Shown: piece by piece, positions 15,392-25,412 of the stretch
Layout of the letters: each line of letters opens with the position of its first letter
How positions within the stretch are numbered: position 1 is the stretch's first letter
Source of the DNA: Clostridiales bacterium
Lineage (GTDB): Bacteria; Bacillota; Clostridia; Peptostreptococcales; Anaerovoracaceae
Assembly: GCA_022773945.1 (NCBI GenBank)
Contig: JALFNS010000001.1
Span: 1-50,595, forward strand
Reading direction: 5' to 3'
Length of the DNA: 50,595 nt
Notes under the pieces: generated by a model
Seen by the model: only the letters and a program-made list of their open reading frames with translations
The model's database searches: none
What the model was told of the DNA's origin: nothing
Made by a program: the position numbers and the translations under genes

Positions 15392-16939
15392 TTAAAGCGG
15401 AATGTTACCGTGCTTCTTGGCCGGTAATGTTTCCTTCTTAGTCTTGAGCATATCCAGAGCACTGATGATTCTCTGTCTGGATGTTGCCGGCTCGATAACG
15501 TCGTCAACATATCCCAGGCTTGCAGCGTAATAAGGGTTATTGAAGTTCTCCTCGTATTCCGCGATTCTCTGCTGTCTCAGTTCTTCAGGATTCTCAGCTT
15601 CCTTAAGCTCCTTCTTGACGGATGACATGATGTTGACAGCTCCGTCTGCTCCCATAACGGCAATCTGTGCCGACGGCCATGCCATAACCATGTCGGAACC
15701 CAGTTCCTTGTTGCACATTCCGATGTATGCTCCGCCGTATGCCTTCCTCAGAATCATTGTAATCTTAGGAACCGTGGCTTCACAGTAAGCGTAGAGCATC
15801 TTGGCTCCGTGTCTGATTATGCCGCCGTGCTCCTGAGTGGATCCCGGCAGGAATCCCGGAACATCCTCGATTGTCAGGAGCGGAATGTTGAAGCAGTCAC
15901 ATCTTCTGATAAATCTGGCAGCCTTGTCCGATGCGTCAATGTCCAGGCATCCTGCACCTGCCATCGGCTGGTTGGCTATAACACCTACAGTGCTGCCGCC
16001 CATTCTGATGAAGCATGTAATCATGTTCTTGGCATAGAGAGGCATTACATCGAAGATCTTGCCGTCGTCGGCAAGCTTCGTGATAATGTCATACATGTTA
16101 TATGCCTTATTAGGGTTTTCAGGAATAATATCGTTAAACTCTGGAATGAGTCTGTTAACATCGTCGGCACATCCATATGCAGGAGGCATCTCCTGATTGT
16201 TGGATGGCAGATATGAGAGCAGTTCTCTTACCATGAGAAGGGTCTCTCTGTCGTCGGCTCCCATGAAGTGGGCAACTCCACTGGTGGTGTTGTGGGATCT
16301 GGCTCCGCCCAGTGCCTCCGCGGTTATCTGCTCGCCCGTTACTGTCTTGATTACGTTAGGACCTGTAATGAACATCTGAGATGTCTGGTCAACCATGAAT
16401 ATGAAGTCGGTTATAGCCGGTGAATATACGGCTCCGCCTGCACATGGTCCCATGATTACCGAAATCTGAGGAATTACGCCTGAAGAAATCGTATTGTTGT
16501 GGAATATCTTACCGAATCCGGAAAGTGCCGCAACACCTTCTTCGATTCTGGCGCCGCCCGAATCCTGCAGTCCTACGATAGGGGCTCCCATCTTAAGGGC
16601 CATTCCCTGCACCTTGACGATTTTCTCAGCATGGTATTCGCCGAGAGATCCGCCGCTTACGGTGAAGTCCTGCGCAAAGGCAAAAACAAGTCTTCCGTCA
16701 ACCTGACCATAGCCTGTTACAACACCGTCCCCCGGCAGTTCCTTCTCGTCCATTCCGTAGAATCTGCATCTGTGGGTCACGAAGGTGTCGATCTCAACAA
16801 AGCTGTTTTCGTCAAAAAGAATCGCCAGCCTCTCTCTTGCCGTAAGTTTACCCTTACTGTGCTGAGCTTCTATTCTTTTTTCTCCTCCGCCTAAAGCCAG
16901 TTTTTCTTTCTTTTCGAGGAGTTGTTCAAGCTTGTTCAT
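15392..16939 (-). CDS. mmdA: Carboxyltransferase alpha subunit, methylmalonyl-CoA decarboxylase type
   Basis: A 515-aa acyl-CoA carboxyltransferase with the two crotonase-like halves of the family. Visible motifs are SKGKLTARERLAILFD, the N-domain oxyanion loop LQDSGGARIEEGV with MGPCAGGAVYSPA, and in the C-domain MIGVIANQP-like GVIANQPMAGAGCLD, EDVPGFLPGSTQEH and ILRKAYGGAYIGM. The length matches MmdA and propionyl-CoA carboxylase beta rather than the larger GcdA. With the following delta and gamma genes it forms a decarboxylase set, but the membrane beta subunit is absent here. Substrate (methylmalonyl-CoA or similar) is inferred from length and gene order. Confidence 0.88.
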   Translation of the reverse strand: MNKLEQLLEKKEKLALGGGEKRIEAQHSKGKLTARERLAILFDENSFVEIDTFVTHRCRFYGMDEKELPGDGVVTGYGQVDGRLVFAFAQDFTVSGGSLGEYHAEKIVKVQGMALKMGAPIVGLQDSGGARIEEGVAALSGFGKIFHNNTISSGVIPQISVIMGPCAGGAVYSPAITDFIFMVDQTSQMFITGPNVIKTVTGEQITAEALGGARSHNTTSGVAHFMGADDRETLLMVRELLSYLPSNNQEMPPAYGCADDVNRLIPEFNDIIPENPNKAYNMYDIITKLADDGKIFDVMPLYAKNMITCFIRMGGSTVGVIANQPMAGAGCLDIDASDKAARFIRRCDCFNIPLLTIEDVPGFLPGSTQEHGGIIRHGAKMLYAYCEATVPKITMILRKAYGGAYIGMCNKELGSDMVMAWPSAQIAVMGADGAVNIMSSVKKELKEAENPEELRQQRIAEYEENFNNPYYAASLGYVDDVIEPATSRQRIISALDMLKTKKETLPAKKHGNIPL

Positions 16940-16990
16940 TATTACGTCCTCCTTAGTATTTTGGATATTGGTATCTTAAACACCACAATT

Positions 16991-17019
16991 ACTATATCTC
17001 AAGAATTCTGCGATTTCAA
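16991..17019 (-). promoter_or_regulatory. Promoter of the decarboxylase operon
   Basis: On the minus strand TTGAAA (17019-17014), 17 bases, TATAGT (16996-16991). It lies 52 bases before the alpha-subunit start codon, which has a strong AAGGAGG site. The signal is close to consensus. Confidence 0.7.
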
Positions 17020-17050
17020 CCAAAAAACTCTTGTATACATTATATTTCCA

Positions 17051-17082
17051 AAGCAAAAGAGGTGCCTTCAAGCGGGCACCTC
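17051..17082 (-). terminator. Intrinsic terminator of glyA
   Basis: GAGGTGCC and GGCACCTC form a perfect 8-bp stem. On the minus strand the stem is followed by TTTTGCTTT, 21 bases after the glyA stop codon. Confidence 0.85.
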
Positions 17083-17102
17083 ATGTGTCTCATGTCCGGT
17101 GA

Positions 17103-18353
17103 TTAATAAGGGAAATTCTTGTGAAGAGGATACTTGTCGGTGAGGCTCTTGACGATTTCTCTGGCCTCTGCCATCTTCTCCTCGTTCTCAGGATTGTCTA
17201 TTACCAGTGCGATGGCATCCGTTACCAGTTTAACGTCGTCTTCCTTGAATCCTCTGGATGTCATGGCCGGTGTTCCCATTCTCAGTCCCGATGTAACCAT
17301 AGGCTTCCTAGGATCGTTCGGGATAGCGTTCTTGTTTGTTGTTATGTTGGCTTCGTCGAGAAGTCTCTCTGCCTTCTTGCCGGAGATTTCCTTATTAATC
17401 AGCTTAACCAGAATCAGGTGGTTGTCCGTTCCTCCGGATACCAGCTCGAAGTCATGATCGTTCATGCCCCTGGCCAGTGCCTGAGCATTGTTTATAACCT
17501 GCTGCTGATATTCCTTGAACTCAGGCTCCATAGCCTCCTTAAGGCATACTGCCTTGGCTGCGATTATGTGCATGAGCGGTCCGCCCTGAAGTCCCGGGAA
17601 TATAGCGGAGTTTATAGCCTTCTTGTACTCTTCTGTGCAGAGAATCATGCCGCCTCTAGGTCCTCTCAGTGTCTTGTGAGTAGTAGTGGTTACGATATCT
17701 GCATAAGGTACCGGATTCTCATGGAGGCCTGCTGCCACAAGACCTGCGATATGAGCCATGTCAACCATCATGATAGCGCCCACTTCGTCGGCGATTTCCT
17801 TGAATGTCTTGAAATCTATAGCTCTAGGATATGCTGATGCTCCTGCCACGATAAGCTTAGGCTGGTGCTTCTTGGCCATCTCTCTCACGTTGTCATAGTC
17901 GATTCTCTCGTCATCACCCAGTCCGTATGCCACGAAGTTGTATGACTTGCCGGAAATGTTAACAGGGGATCCGTGTGAAAGATGTCCGCCGTTGGAGAGA
18001 TCCATTCCCAGAACAGTATCCCCGTAGTTGAGTACGGCCTGGTAAACAGCTGTATTGGCATTGGCGCCGGAATGCGCCTGAACGTTGGCGTGATCTGCGC
18101 CGAAGAGTTTGCACGCTCTGTCGATTGCCAGCTGCTCAACTTCGTCCACGAACTCGCATCCTCCGTAGTATCTCTTGCCCGGATAACCTTCGGCATACTT
18201 GTTTGTCAGTGCGCTGCCTGCAGCCTCCATGATCTCGTAGTTAACGAAGTTCTCAGATGCGATCATTTCGATCTTTGTCTCCTGACGATTGATTTCCTTC
18301 TTTATCGAAGCTGTAATCTCAGGATCCGCTTTTTCCAGATAATTGAAATACAT
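17103..18353 (-). CDS. glyA: Serine hydroxymethyltransferase
   Basis: A 416-aa PLP enzyme that interconverts serine and glycine with transfer of a one-carbon unit to tetrahydrofolate. Clear landmarks are [20 protein letters not shown], the [17 protein letters not shown] region, and the PLP-lysine motif [16 protein letters not shown]. Full family length. It has its own terminator, and the upstream 114-base gap holds a TATAAT box (18403-18398) with only a weak -35 (TTAAAA). No riboswitch structure is apparent in that gap. Confidence 0.97.
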   Translation of the reverse strand: MYFNYLEKADPEITASIKKEINRQETKIEMIASENFVNYEIMEAAGSALTNKYAEGYPGKRYYGGCEFVDEVEQLAIDRACKLFGADHANVQAHSGANANTAVYQAVLNYGDTVLGMDLSNGGHLSHGSPVNISGKSYNFVAYGLGDDERIDYDNVREMAKKHQPKLIVAGASAYPRAIDFKTFKEIADEVGAIMMVDMAHIAGLVAAGLHENPVPYADIVTTTTHKTLRGPRGGMILCTEEYKKAINSAIFPGLQGGPLMHIIAAKAVCLKEAMEPEFKEYQQQVINNAQALARGMNDHDFELVSGGTDNHLILVKLINKEISGKKAERLLDEANITTNKNAIPNDPRKPMVTSGLRMGTPAMTSRGFKEDDVKLVTDAIALVIDNPENEEKMAEAREIVKSLTDKYPLHKNFPY

Positions 18354-18397
18354 ATCCTTACTCCTTGTCTCGTTGATTTCGTTCCGTTTATTCTACA

Positions 18398-18426
18398 ATT
18401 ATACACAAAAGGCGATGCTTTTTTAA
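18398..18426 (-). promoter_or_regulatory. Probable glyA promoter
   Basis: On the minus strand TATAAT (18403-18398) is preceded at 17 bases by TTAAAA (18426-18421). The -10 is perfect and the -35 weak. It is the only good promoter-like signal between the PucR-type gene and glyA. Confidence 0.45.
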
Positions 18427-18467
18427 CCCTTAATGCAATATTTGTACAAAACTGAGCCGGCGCATTC

Positions 18468-20039
18468 CTAGCTGACTGTCCTCTCCAGCCGCTTCAGCGC
18501 CAGTGCCATGGTGAGCCCCGGGATAACCCTGTTTCCCGTAACCTCAACTCCCAGCATTTCGTTGATCTTCTTGAGTCTGTACTGCACCGTGTTGGCATGG
18601 ATATCCATGAACTCCGCCGTCTTGCCGCTGTTCATCCCCGCGTCGAGAACGAAGGTCTCCAGAGTGTCCAGAAGCTGGCGGCCTTTGTTCTCTCCCGCCT
18701 TCTTGAAGGGCTCGAGAAGCTCCATGTAATTCTTCTTGACAAAACCGCTCTGAATGTGAATGTTGATGCAGTTGTTCACCAGAGTAAGCTCGTACTTGGT
18801 GAACACCCTCTTGTACGGGAACACGTTCTGCACCAGATTCCAGCTCTCACCTATAAGCTTGTAGGCGTCGCCGGCACCCTCGATGCCGTTTATCCCCGTA
18901 ACGTGGAATATCCTGGCGCCCTTGACTTCCTTCATCTTGTTGAAGAGAGCGGTGCAGTCCTGCTGCTGTTCGGTCGTCGGCTCTCCCTCGGACATGTTGA
19001 GAATCATACCGTAGGTCTCATCCTCCTCCACGATTCTCATTACCTCCAGGTCCGTCTTTTTCTCAAAGTCCGAAAGTATCTGAGTTTCCGTCTCCTTAGG
19101 CACATCCTTGATGAAGAAGGCGCTGACTATGTCCTCTCCGCTTATGCGGGCCTCGTCCTGCAGTGTGTAGGCCAGACTCTTGTTGCCGCGAATCAGCGCC
19201 TTGAGAAACTCCGATTTGGCATCCCTCTCCGGCGTGTACTTCCACATTCCCATTGCCAGCTCGATTATCTCGGCAAGCTTGGTTATCTCGCCCGGCGAAT
19301 AGGAATCCTCATTGTCCACAATCAGCATGTAGTACTTCTCTCCGCCGATGTTGACCAGTCCCCAGTAGGTGAGAGCTCCGTCAACGTCTATGAGAGTGTA
19401 CACCTTGTTGGCTTCTCTCTCCAGGTTCTTCTCCTTGCCCTGTCTGATAGCCTCTGCCAGTGAAACTTTGTGTCTGGTCTCCACAGTGAACACCGGATTA
19501 AAGTCCTCACTGAGAAGAACCATCTGAAAATCATTGTTTATTGCCGCTTCAGTGGCTGCCGACTGGAAGCTGCTGTGCTTCTCGAAATTCAGCAGGTGAA
19601 AAACGGTGTTGTTTATCAGAGTGTTTCTGAAGTTATCCCCGTAGAGAACTCTGTCGATGACCTGATTTATCACCTGTGAGTAGCGGATTCCCTCCGGCAT
19701 CTTAATCAGAGGCAGCCCGCACTCCTCGGCGGCGCTTACGAGGCTCTCGTCAATGTGACCTATTCCCTCATCAACGAAGCACACAGCCAGAGCTGCACAC
19801 CCTGCCGTGGCAACCGTTTCCAGCACCTCCACCTGACGTTTGACATCGTCTCTGATTCCCAGAAATCCGGTCAGTAGAATCTCCGTCCTGTCGCCTGTGA
19901 AGAGCTTCATGTACTCTTCATCACAGGACTCGAGGACCGATATCCCTTTCACAGCGTTTCTGGTTGCCAGCTTCCCGGCTACGACTTCGGCTCCCTCAAA
20001 GGCTTCAAGCTCCAGGCAATCTGCTACTGTTACCTTCAT
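18468..20039 (-). CDS. PucR family transcriptional regulator
   Basis: A 523-aa regulator. Residues about 5-125 form the N-terminal PucR-type ligand domain ([25 protein letters not shown], with [20 protein letters not shown]), a GGDEF-like central part follows, and the C-terminal HTH_30 region is clear ([42 protein letters not shown]). Such proteins often control purine or amino-acid catabolism or envelope functions. Its ATG overlaps the ftsH stop codon (ATGA), so it is translationally coupled to ftsH. Its target genes are not evident. Confidence 0.85.
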   Translation of the reverse strand: MKVTVADCLELEAFEGAEVVAGKLATRNAVKGISVLESCDEEYMKLFTGDRTEILLTGFLGIRDDVKRQVEVLETVATAGCAALAVCFVDEGIGHIDESLVSAAEECGLPLIKMPEGIRYSQVINQVIDRVLYGDNFRNTLINNTVFHLLNFEKHSSFQSAATEAAINNDFQMVLLSEDFNPVFTVETRHKVSLAEAIRQGKEKNLEREANKVYTLIDVDGALTYWGLVNIGGEKYYMLIVDNEDSYSPGEITKLAEIIELAMGMWKYTPERDAKSEFLKALIRGNKSLAYTLQDEARISGEDIVSAFFIKDVPKETETQILSDFEKKTDLEVMRIVEEDETYGMILNMSEGEPTTEQQQDCTALFNKMKEVKGARIFHVTGINGIEGAGDAYKLIGESWNLVQNVFPYKRVFTKYELTLVNNCINIHIQSGFVKKNYMELLEPFKKAGENKGRQLLDTLETFVLDAGMNSGKTAEFMDIHANTVQYRLKKINEMLGVEVTGNRVIPGLTMALALKRLERTVS

Positions 20040-22246
20040 CGCTCTTTCCTCCCGGAATCTTCCTCTTCGTCTTCGCTGTCATCGCTCATGTAGTCTGTAT
20101 CATATACTGCCAGTTCCTCTTCTGAAGGAAGATCGTCGTCCTCCTCCGGCTCGAGATCCGGCTGTACCGGTTTCTCCTCAACATCTACCGGTTCTGCAGT
20201 GTTGGTCACGTCATTGTACGTCATGACTCTGGGCTTGAACCTGGCGTTCTTGCCCTGCTCCTCTATAGTCTTCGAAAGCTCCTGAAGAGCATCCTGCTTC
20301 AGCTCCTCTTCGGCCTTCTTCTTAGCTTCTCGCTCCTGCTTGCGCTTGCGGGCTGCGGCCTTTGCTTCTTCTTTGTCGCGAACCTTCCGCTCCTCCGCAC
20401 GGATTCTGGTCTCCTCCTCCATCTCTGCCGGAGTCTTCTCTCCGTTATAGAGCTGCAGGAACTGTTCTCCGTCGAGGGTCTCGATTGCCAGCAGTCCTTC
20501 GGCAACGGCAGTGAGCTGCTCCTTGTGCTCCTCGAGTATGCTGACTGCTCTGTCGTAGGCCTCCTCGATGATAGTCTTGACTTCCTCGTCTATCTCATTG
20601 GCCGTCTCCTCGGAGTATGCCTGCTTGGACGTGAAATCCTTACCCAGGAACACTTCATCCGATGAGCTGTAGTTCACCGGTCCAAGCTTCTCGCTGAAGC
20701 CGTACTTGGTAACCATTTCTCTGGCTATGTCCGTAGCTCTCTGGATATCGTTGCTGGCTCCTGTGCTTATGTCGTCCAGAGTCAGCTTCTCAGCCACACG
20801 ACCGCCCAGGAGATGGATTATCTGTTCCTTCATCTCTTCCTTGGTGCCGTAGTACTTGTCCTCCTTAGGAAGAATCATGGTGAATCCGCCGGCTCTGCCT
20901 CTAGGTATTATGGTTATCTGGTGAACAGGATCCGTCTTAGGCAGGCAGTGGGCCACAACTGCGTGTCCCGCCTCGTGGAAGGCCGTAAGCTTCCTCTCGT
21001 CCTCACTGATGACTCTGCTCTTCTTCTCAGGTCCCGCTATCACCTTGGTTATAGCTTCCTCTATTTCCTCCATGCGGATTATCATGCCGTTTCTTCTGGC
21101 TGCCAGAAGGGCCGCCTCGTTAAGCATGTTTTCTATGTCCGCAGGGGTGAATCCCGGCGTTCTTCTCGCCAGCACCTTGGCGTCTACGCCTTCGTCGAGA
21201 GGCTTGTTTCTGGAGTGAACCTTGAAAATCTCCTCTCTTCCTGTTATATCCGGCACACCTATTACAATCTGCCTGTCGAATCTGCCCGGTCTGAGAAGTG
21301 CCGGATCCAGAACGTCAGGTCTGTTGGTTGCCGCCAGTATGATAATTCCCGAATTTTCGGCGAATCCGTCCATTTCAACAAGCAGCTGGTTGAGCGTCTG
21401 CTCTCTCTCGTCGTGTCCGCCGCCGAGGCCTGCGCCTCTCTTCCTGCCGACAGCGTCTATCTCGTCGATGAAGACGATACATGGCGCGTTCTTCTTGGCC
21501 TGATCGAAGAGGTCTCTGACTCTGGAGGCTCCCACGCCCACGAACATTTCAACGAAGTCGGAACCGCTTATAGTGAAAAACGGCACTCCGGCTTCTCCCG
21601 CCGTGGCCTTGGATATATAAGTCTTACCTGTGCCCGGAGGGCCCACCAGAAGAATTCCCTTAGGGATTCTGGCGCCAAGGCTGTTGTACTTGGCCGGATG
21701 CTTGAGGAAGTCCACGATTTCCTCTAGCTCTTCCTTCTCCTCCTTAAGTCCGGCCACATCCTTGAAGGTTATCTTCTTCAGGTCGGACTGCTTCTGAAGC
21801 TTGGCCCGGCTCTTCCCGAAGGACATGGCCTTGCCTCCGCCGCCCTGCTGCCGGATAATAAACACAAAGAAGAATACCATCAGGCCCACCATTATCAGTG
21901 TAGGCAGCAGAGACACCCATATGGATTCCTCCTGAGGCGGATCGCTGTCAAGTTTCAGCGTCTTGTCCTCCACCTGTGGCATGATGTATTCTCCGTAAAT
22001 ATACTCCATGTCAACTATACTGTTGACGTATGCGTAGACTGTCTCTCCTGATGTGAGCTTCGCCGTCAGCTTGGTCTCCGTGACGTTGATGCTCTCCACG
22101 TCTCTGTCCTTGAGATGGGTTATCATGGTAGATGTCTTGATTTCCTTCATGGCCGGCTCCTTCTCGCCGCTCATGAACCAGAATACAAGAAGGGCTACCG
22201 TGATGATAACCAGATAGACAGTTAAGTTCTTGCTAAATTTTTTCAA
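20036..22246 (-). CDS. ftsH: ATP-dependent zinc metalloprotease FtsH
   Basis: A 736-aa membrane AAA+ protease degrading unassembled or damaged membrane and regulatory proteins. Two N-terminal membrane helices flank an extracytoplasmic loop. The AAA+ part shows GPPGTGKT, the pore motif region [19 protein letters not shown], Walker [15 protein letters not shown] and the second region of homology; the protease has HEAGH. After the usual family end (about residue 610) there is a tail of more than 110 residues: a Lys/Arg/Glu-rich coiled coil followed by a very acidic segment. It lies between tilS and the coupled PucR-type gene, the conserved tilS-ftsH order of Firmicutes without hpt. Confidence 0.97.
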   Translation of the reverse strand: MKKFSKNLTVYLVIITVALLVFWFMSGEKEPAMKEIKTSTMITHLKDRDVESINVTETKLTAKLTSGETVYAYVNSIVDMEYIYGEYIMPQVEDKTLKLDSDPPQEESIWVSLLPTLIMVGLMVFFFVFIIRQQGGGGKAMSFGKSRAKLQKQSDLKKITFKDVAGLKEEKEELEEIVDFLKHPAKYNSLGARIPKGILLVGPPGTGKTYISKATAGEAGVPFFTISGSDFVEMFVGVGASRVRDLFDQAKKNAPCIVFIDEIDAVGRKRGAGLGGGHDEREQTLNQLLVEMDGFAENSGIIILAATNRPDVLDPALLRPGRFDRQIVIGVPDITGREEIFKVHSRNKPLDEGVDAKVLARRTPGFTPADIENMLNEAALLAARRNGMIIRMEEIEEAITKVIAGPEKKSRVISEDERKLTAFHEAGHAVVAHCLPKTDPVHQITIIPRGRAGGFTMILPKEDKYYGTKEEMKEQIIHLLGGRVAEKLTLDDISTGASNDIQRATDIAREMVTKYGFSEKLGPVNYSSSDEVFLGKDFTSKQAYSEETANEIDEEVKTIIEEAYDRAVSILEEHKEQLTAVAEGLLAIETLDGEQFLQLYNGEKTPAEMEEETRIRAEERKVRDKEEAKAAARKRKQEREAKKKAEEELKQDALQELSKTIEEQGKNARFKPRVMTYNDVTNTAEPVDVEEKPVQPDLEPEEDDDLPSEEELAVYDTDYMSDDSEDEEEDSGRKER

Positions 22247-22304
22247 GCTCTATGCCCTCCCGCTGTTTTTTGTGTTTCACCAACAAATTTTAGAGTTAAT
22301 TTTA

Positions 22305-23351
22305 TCATGATTCACATCTTTTATCAAGGGCATGTTTACCTATATGGACTTTGCCCGCGGCCACCTTCAGCCTGTAACCGCCGGGAAATTCCACGGTCTT
22401 CGGTCCCTGTTTCTTCATTATTATCCTGTCAGCTGCCGCCAGCCTCTCCGCCGTGATGTCGCTGGTGAGACCGACCTCACCGAAGGACTTCATCACAACT
22501 CTGTGGCGAATCGATTCATGAAGCTCCGCCAGTCCCTGTCGTTCCAGGACAATCTCTCCTTCTCCCTCCAGGCGCAGTCTCTCCGCGGCCTCCTCAACGG
22601 ACTGCCAGATGAACTCCTTGTCCGAAGCGGCTATATCCCTGAGCCTGAGCAGTGCTCCGGCGATATTCTCGTTGTACTCTCTCTCCAGATAGGGCAAAAG
22701 CTCCAGTCTTATTTTGTTCCGGGCATATATGGCCTCCTCGTTGGTGTGGTCCCGTGCCGGATTCAGGCCTTTGCATTCGCAGTACTCCTCGATATCCTCT
22801 CGCCTCACATCGAGCAAAGGCCTCACCACGGAATACTCGCCCTCCCGGCGGCTGTACTCCATGCCGGTAAGTCCGTCCGTCCCCGTACCGCGCAAAATCC
22901 TGAAGAGAACGGTTTCAACCTGATCGTTGGCGTTGTGCGCAACTGCGATTTTGATCTTCTGCCGGTCGACGCCTTCCTCCGCCAGCCTGCGGCATCTGTC
23001 ATAAAAGGCATCGTACCTGGCCTTTCGTCCGGCCTCCTCTGAGGTCATGCCCAGCTCAGAGGCCATGGCGCTGCAGTCCACCACCCGGCTCTCACAGGGA
23101 AAGCCCCTGCCGGCGGTGAATCGCTCCGTGTAGTCCTGATCCGCTTCAGCGGCCCCCGGCCGGAAGCAGTGGTTGATGTGCACCGGATAGAGCTTGAGCT
23201 CCCACTCCGGCGCCAGATCCGCCAGCACATCGAAAAGGCATATGGAATCCGGCCCGCCGGAGACGCCCATGACGATGCTGTCTCCCCGGGCCAGAAGTCC
23301 CTGCCTGTTTATGGTTTCCTTAATGATGTTTCTGACTTTGTTATACTTCAT
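22305..23351 (-). CDS. tilS: tRNA(Ile)-lysidine synthase
   Basis: A 348-aa enzyme that adds lysine to C34 of the AUA-reading tRNA-Ile, using ATP. The PP-loop SGGPDS is at residues about 30-35, and the HNANDQVETVLFRILRGTG and DHTNEEAIYARNKIRLELLPYL motifs are typical. At 348 residues it is shorter than many TilS proteins (about 430-460): the C-terminal tRNA-binding domain is reduced, ending soon after GPKTVEFPGGYRLKV. The start overlaps the end of the preceding membrane-protein gene by 11 bases, so it is part of the same operon, upstream of ftsH. Confidence 0.94.
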   Translation of the reverse strand: MKYNKVRNIIKETINRQGLLARGDSIVMGVSGGPDSICLFDVLADLAPEWELKLYPVHINHCFRPGAAEADQDYTERFTAGRGFPCESRVVDCSAMASELGMTSEEAGRKARYDAFYDRCRRLAEEGVDRQKIKIAVAHNANDQVETVLFRILRGTGTDGLTGMEYSRREGEYSVVRPLLDVRREDIEEYCECKGLNPARDHTNEEAIYARNKIRLELLPYLEREYNENIAGALLRLRDIAASDKEFIWQSVEEAAERLRLEGEGEIVLERQGLAELHESIRHRVVMKSFGEVGLTSDITAERLAAADRIIMKKQGPKTVEFPGGYRLKVAAGKVHIGKHALDKRCES

Positions 23352-24219
23352 CTGATGAACCTTCCGGGTTATTTCTCTTCAGCAGTTTCGAAGCTTTCAG
23401 TTCCCTTGGCAGTCTGATCTGTGCATTTGGCGCTATACACACTTTGGCAATCCACAGCATGAGTGCCATAACTGCTATCGGAATAACACAGGTCGTTACA
23501 ATCATAACTGCCAGCCCTTCAATCATGTTGTTAAGAGCGGCTTCGAATTCCTTAACCTTCTTTGTTACAGAAGTCTTGGTATCCGTAGCCTTATCCGCCA
23601 GATTGTCGTAAATCCTGACGAAGATATTCTTGTCCTCAGACTCCTCCGCTTTTTTCTTTTCAGCCTCCTGCTCCAGCTTCGCGTTTTCCTCCTGCACCTG
23701 TTCCATCTCGGCTTCCGCCGATGCCGTATAGGTGTCGTATATTGTTCCGGAAATCGTCATGCTTACAGGAACAAGAAGCCACAGAACAAGTCCTACAGCC
23801 AGGATTTTAGCTAATATATAGTGAAGATTTCTGCTTCTTTCCCAGCCTTCAATCAGCAGTCCCGCTGCCGCCAGAAGTGCGATTACGGGGATCATAATCT
23901 TGAACAGTAGAAGCCCCGTTAACGTTGTAATGTACTTTTCTGCGGTAATGGCCACATATACAATCACCATATATCCTGCTACGTCGGCCAGCTTATTGGC
24001 AACCGGTGTTGTAGCATCCCCCGGAATAACCGCAGCCGCTGTAGCCGCCGCCGTAGCTCCTGCTGTGAGCGCCAGCGCATTGTCCTGAAGTCTGTTAAGT
24101 TCCTTATATGTACCCTTGTAGGAGTCCTCTGTTGTTGCCCATCCGCTTAGTGCGAAAAAGCTCAACGCCCCCACGGCTACTATCACTGCTGTTGCTATTA
24201 TACGTTTAGTTAAATTCAT
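23341..24219 (-). CDS. Unknown four-helix membrane protein with a coiled coil
   Basis: A 292-aa protein I do not recognise. Residues 7-27 form a signal-anchor-like helix; further hydrophobic helices lie near 75-100, 105-125 and 138-160; residues about 165-200 are a charged coiled coil (QVQEENAKLEQEAEKKKAE), then a helical stretch and a last membrane helix near 235-262. The start overlaps the stop of the STAS-kinase gene by four bases (ATGA) and its own end overlaps tilS. Tight coupling to the STAS-kinase suggests the two act together at the membrane (inference). Confidence 0.7.
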   Translation of the reverse strand: MNLTKRIIATAVIVAVGALSFFALSGWATTEDSYKGTYKELNRLQDNALALTAGATAAATAAAVIPGDATTPVANKLADVAGYMVIVYVAITAEKYITTLTGLLLFKIMIPVIALLAAAGLLIEGWERSRNLHYILAKILAVGLVLWLLVPVSMTISGTIYDTYTASAEAEMEQVQEENAKLEQEAEKKKAEESEDKNIFVRIYDNLADKATDTKTSVTKKVKEFEAALNNMIEGLAVMIVTTCVIPIAVMALMLWIAKVCIAPNAQIRLPRELKASKLLKRNNPEGSSDEV

Positions 24220-25304
24220 AGTCTTCTCTCCTCATCATCTACAAACGGAATCAACTTTTCACGGAGCAGGCCGAGCGCCTTATTTCTCATTTCTTCTCCC
24301 CAGCGGTCGCCCTTCAGCAGGCTCGTACAACACCTGAACCACGCCAGCGGATGAAGCCATCTGACCTCGGGATTTTCTTTTTGTGCCTCCTCGATGGTAT
24401 CACATCCGAAATATCCGCGAAAAAACTTTTCATATATCTCCCTGACGGTCGCTGCCGGCATTTTGTAGAAGGCATTGTATTCCTCATGTTCAGGTGCGGC
24501 ATAGATCATAGAAAACAGGATTCTCGAAATATCAAACATAGGTGTTCCCGTGCTGAGTTCTTCCATATCAATCAGGCAGCATTCATCGCCCTGAACCATG
24601 ACATTGTTGATATTGAGGTCACCGTGAACACAGGTGTCAGCTTCGGGAACAAGGTCAAGAAAACGGTTCAGATACTGCCTTTCTTCCTCGGTGATGCCCG
24701 TGATATTCGCGATATCCGCACGGTTTATTTCCTTGAAGGACGGGATATCCGGATCGGATGTATGTATAGCGTGAACCCTTTTGCAGGTATCCGCATACAT
24801 TTTCACATACTCGTCGATCTTTGTGTAATCGGCACGGATCAATTCTCCCAGCGTTTTGGACTTGATAAGTTCATACACGACACCTTTTCGTCCGTTCGCC
24901 TCCACAATGTCATAGGAGATTGCCGTGGGAATCCCCATGACAAATGCCTTTTTAGCAAGCAACTTTTCATGTTCAATCCTGTCAATGTCGGCATTGCCAT
25001 AGTAAAGCTTGATGATGGTTTCATCGTTGATACGGTAACATTCCCCACACGCGCCACTTCCGATGACCTCACAGCCGTCAATGCTGATTTTGCGGCAGGC
25101 AGGCTCGATTTTCATGATCTCCGAAAAGCCTGTCATGTTAAATACATCCATCACTTCGCTTTTTGCGTTGATCACACGAAACGGCTTTTTCCCGCATCTT
25201 TTTTTCAGGCTGAGAAGCACGCGAAGTCCTGCACTGGATATATAGTCAAGCCCTTCGATGTCGAGCGTAACGCTCTCCGCCTCGCCCGGCAATACGGCAG
25301 TCAT
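24216..25304 (-). CDS. STAS domain fused to an aminoglycoside-phosphotransferase-type kinase
   Basis: A 362-aa fusion. Residues about 10-75 are the second part of a STAS (anti-anti-sigma) domain with the phosphorylatable-serine motif DYISSAGLRVLLSLKKRC. From about 80 a protein-kinase-like fold of the aminoglycoside phosphotransferase family follows: VIGSGACGECYRI glycine loop, KLYYG lysine, catalytic CVHGDLNINNVMV and metal-binding LIDMEE. The first strand and helix of the STAS fold are missing: only ten residues precede SVTLDIEG, and an in-frame TGA lies just upstream, so the start is fixed by sequence. Related fusions occur in gut anaerobes; the substrate is unknown. Confidence 0.8.
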   Translation of the reverse strand: MTAVLPGEAESVTLDIEGLDYISSAGLRVLLSLKKRCGKKPFRVINAKSEVMDVFNMTGFSEIMKIEPACRKISIDGCEVIGSGACGECYRINDETIIKLYYGNADIDRIEHEKLLAKKAFVMGIPTAISYDIVEANGRKGVVYELIKSKTLGELIRADYTKIDEYVKMYADTCKRVHAIHTSDPDIPSFKEINRADIANITGITEEERQYLNRFLDLVPEADTCVHGDLNINNVMVQGDECCLIDMEELSTGTPMFDISRILFSMIYAAPEHEEYNAFYKMPAATVREIYEKFFRGYFGCDTIEEAQKENPEVRWLHPLAWFRCCTSLLKGDRWGEEMRNKALGLLREKLIPFVDDEERRL

Positions 25305-25351
25305 TGTATCCCTCTCTATATGTCAGTAATAAATTTCACACACTTCAATTA

Positions 25352-25386
25352 TAAAAGCACCTCGATGTTGTATCAAGGTGCTTTTA
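25352..25386. terminator. Bidirectional hairpin terminator
   Basis: TAAAAGCACCT and AGGTGCTTTTA form a perfect 11-bp stem around a 13-base loop, with A/T runs on both sides. It follows the secreted Ig-like protein gene on the minus strand and precedes the STAS-kinase gene. Confidence 0.85.
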
Positions 25387-25412
25387 GGTCAAGCTATGCA
25401 CCGCCGCTGCGG

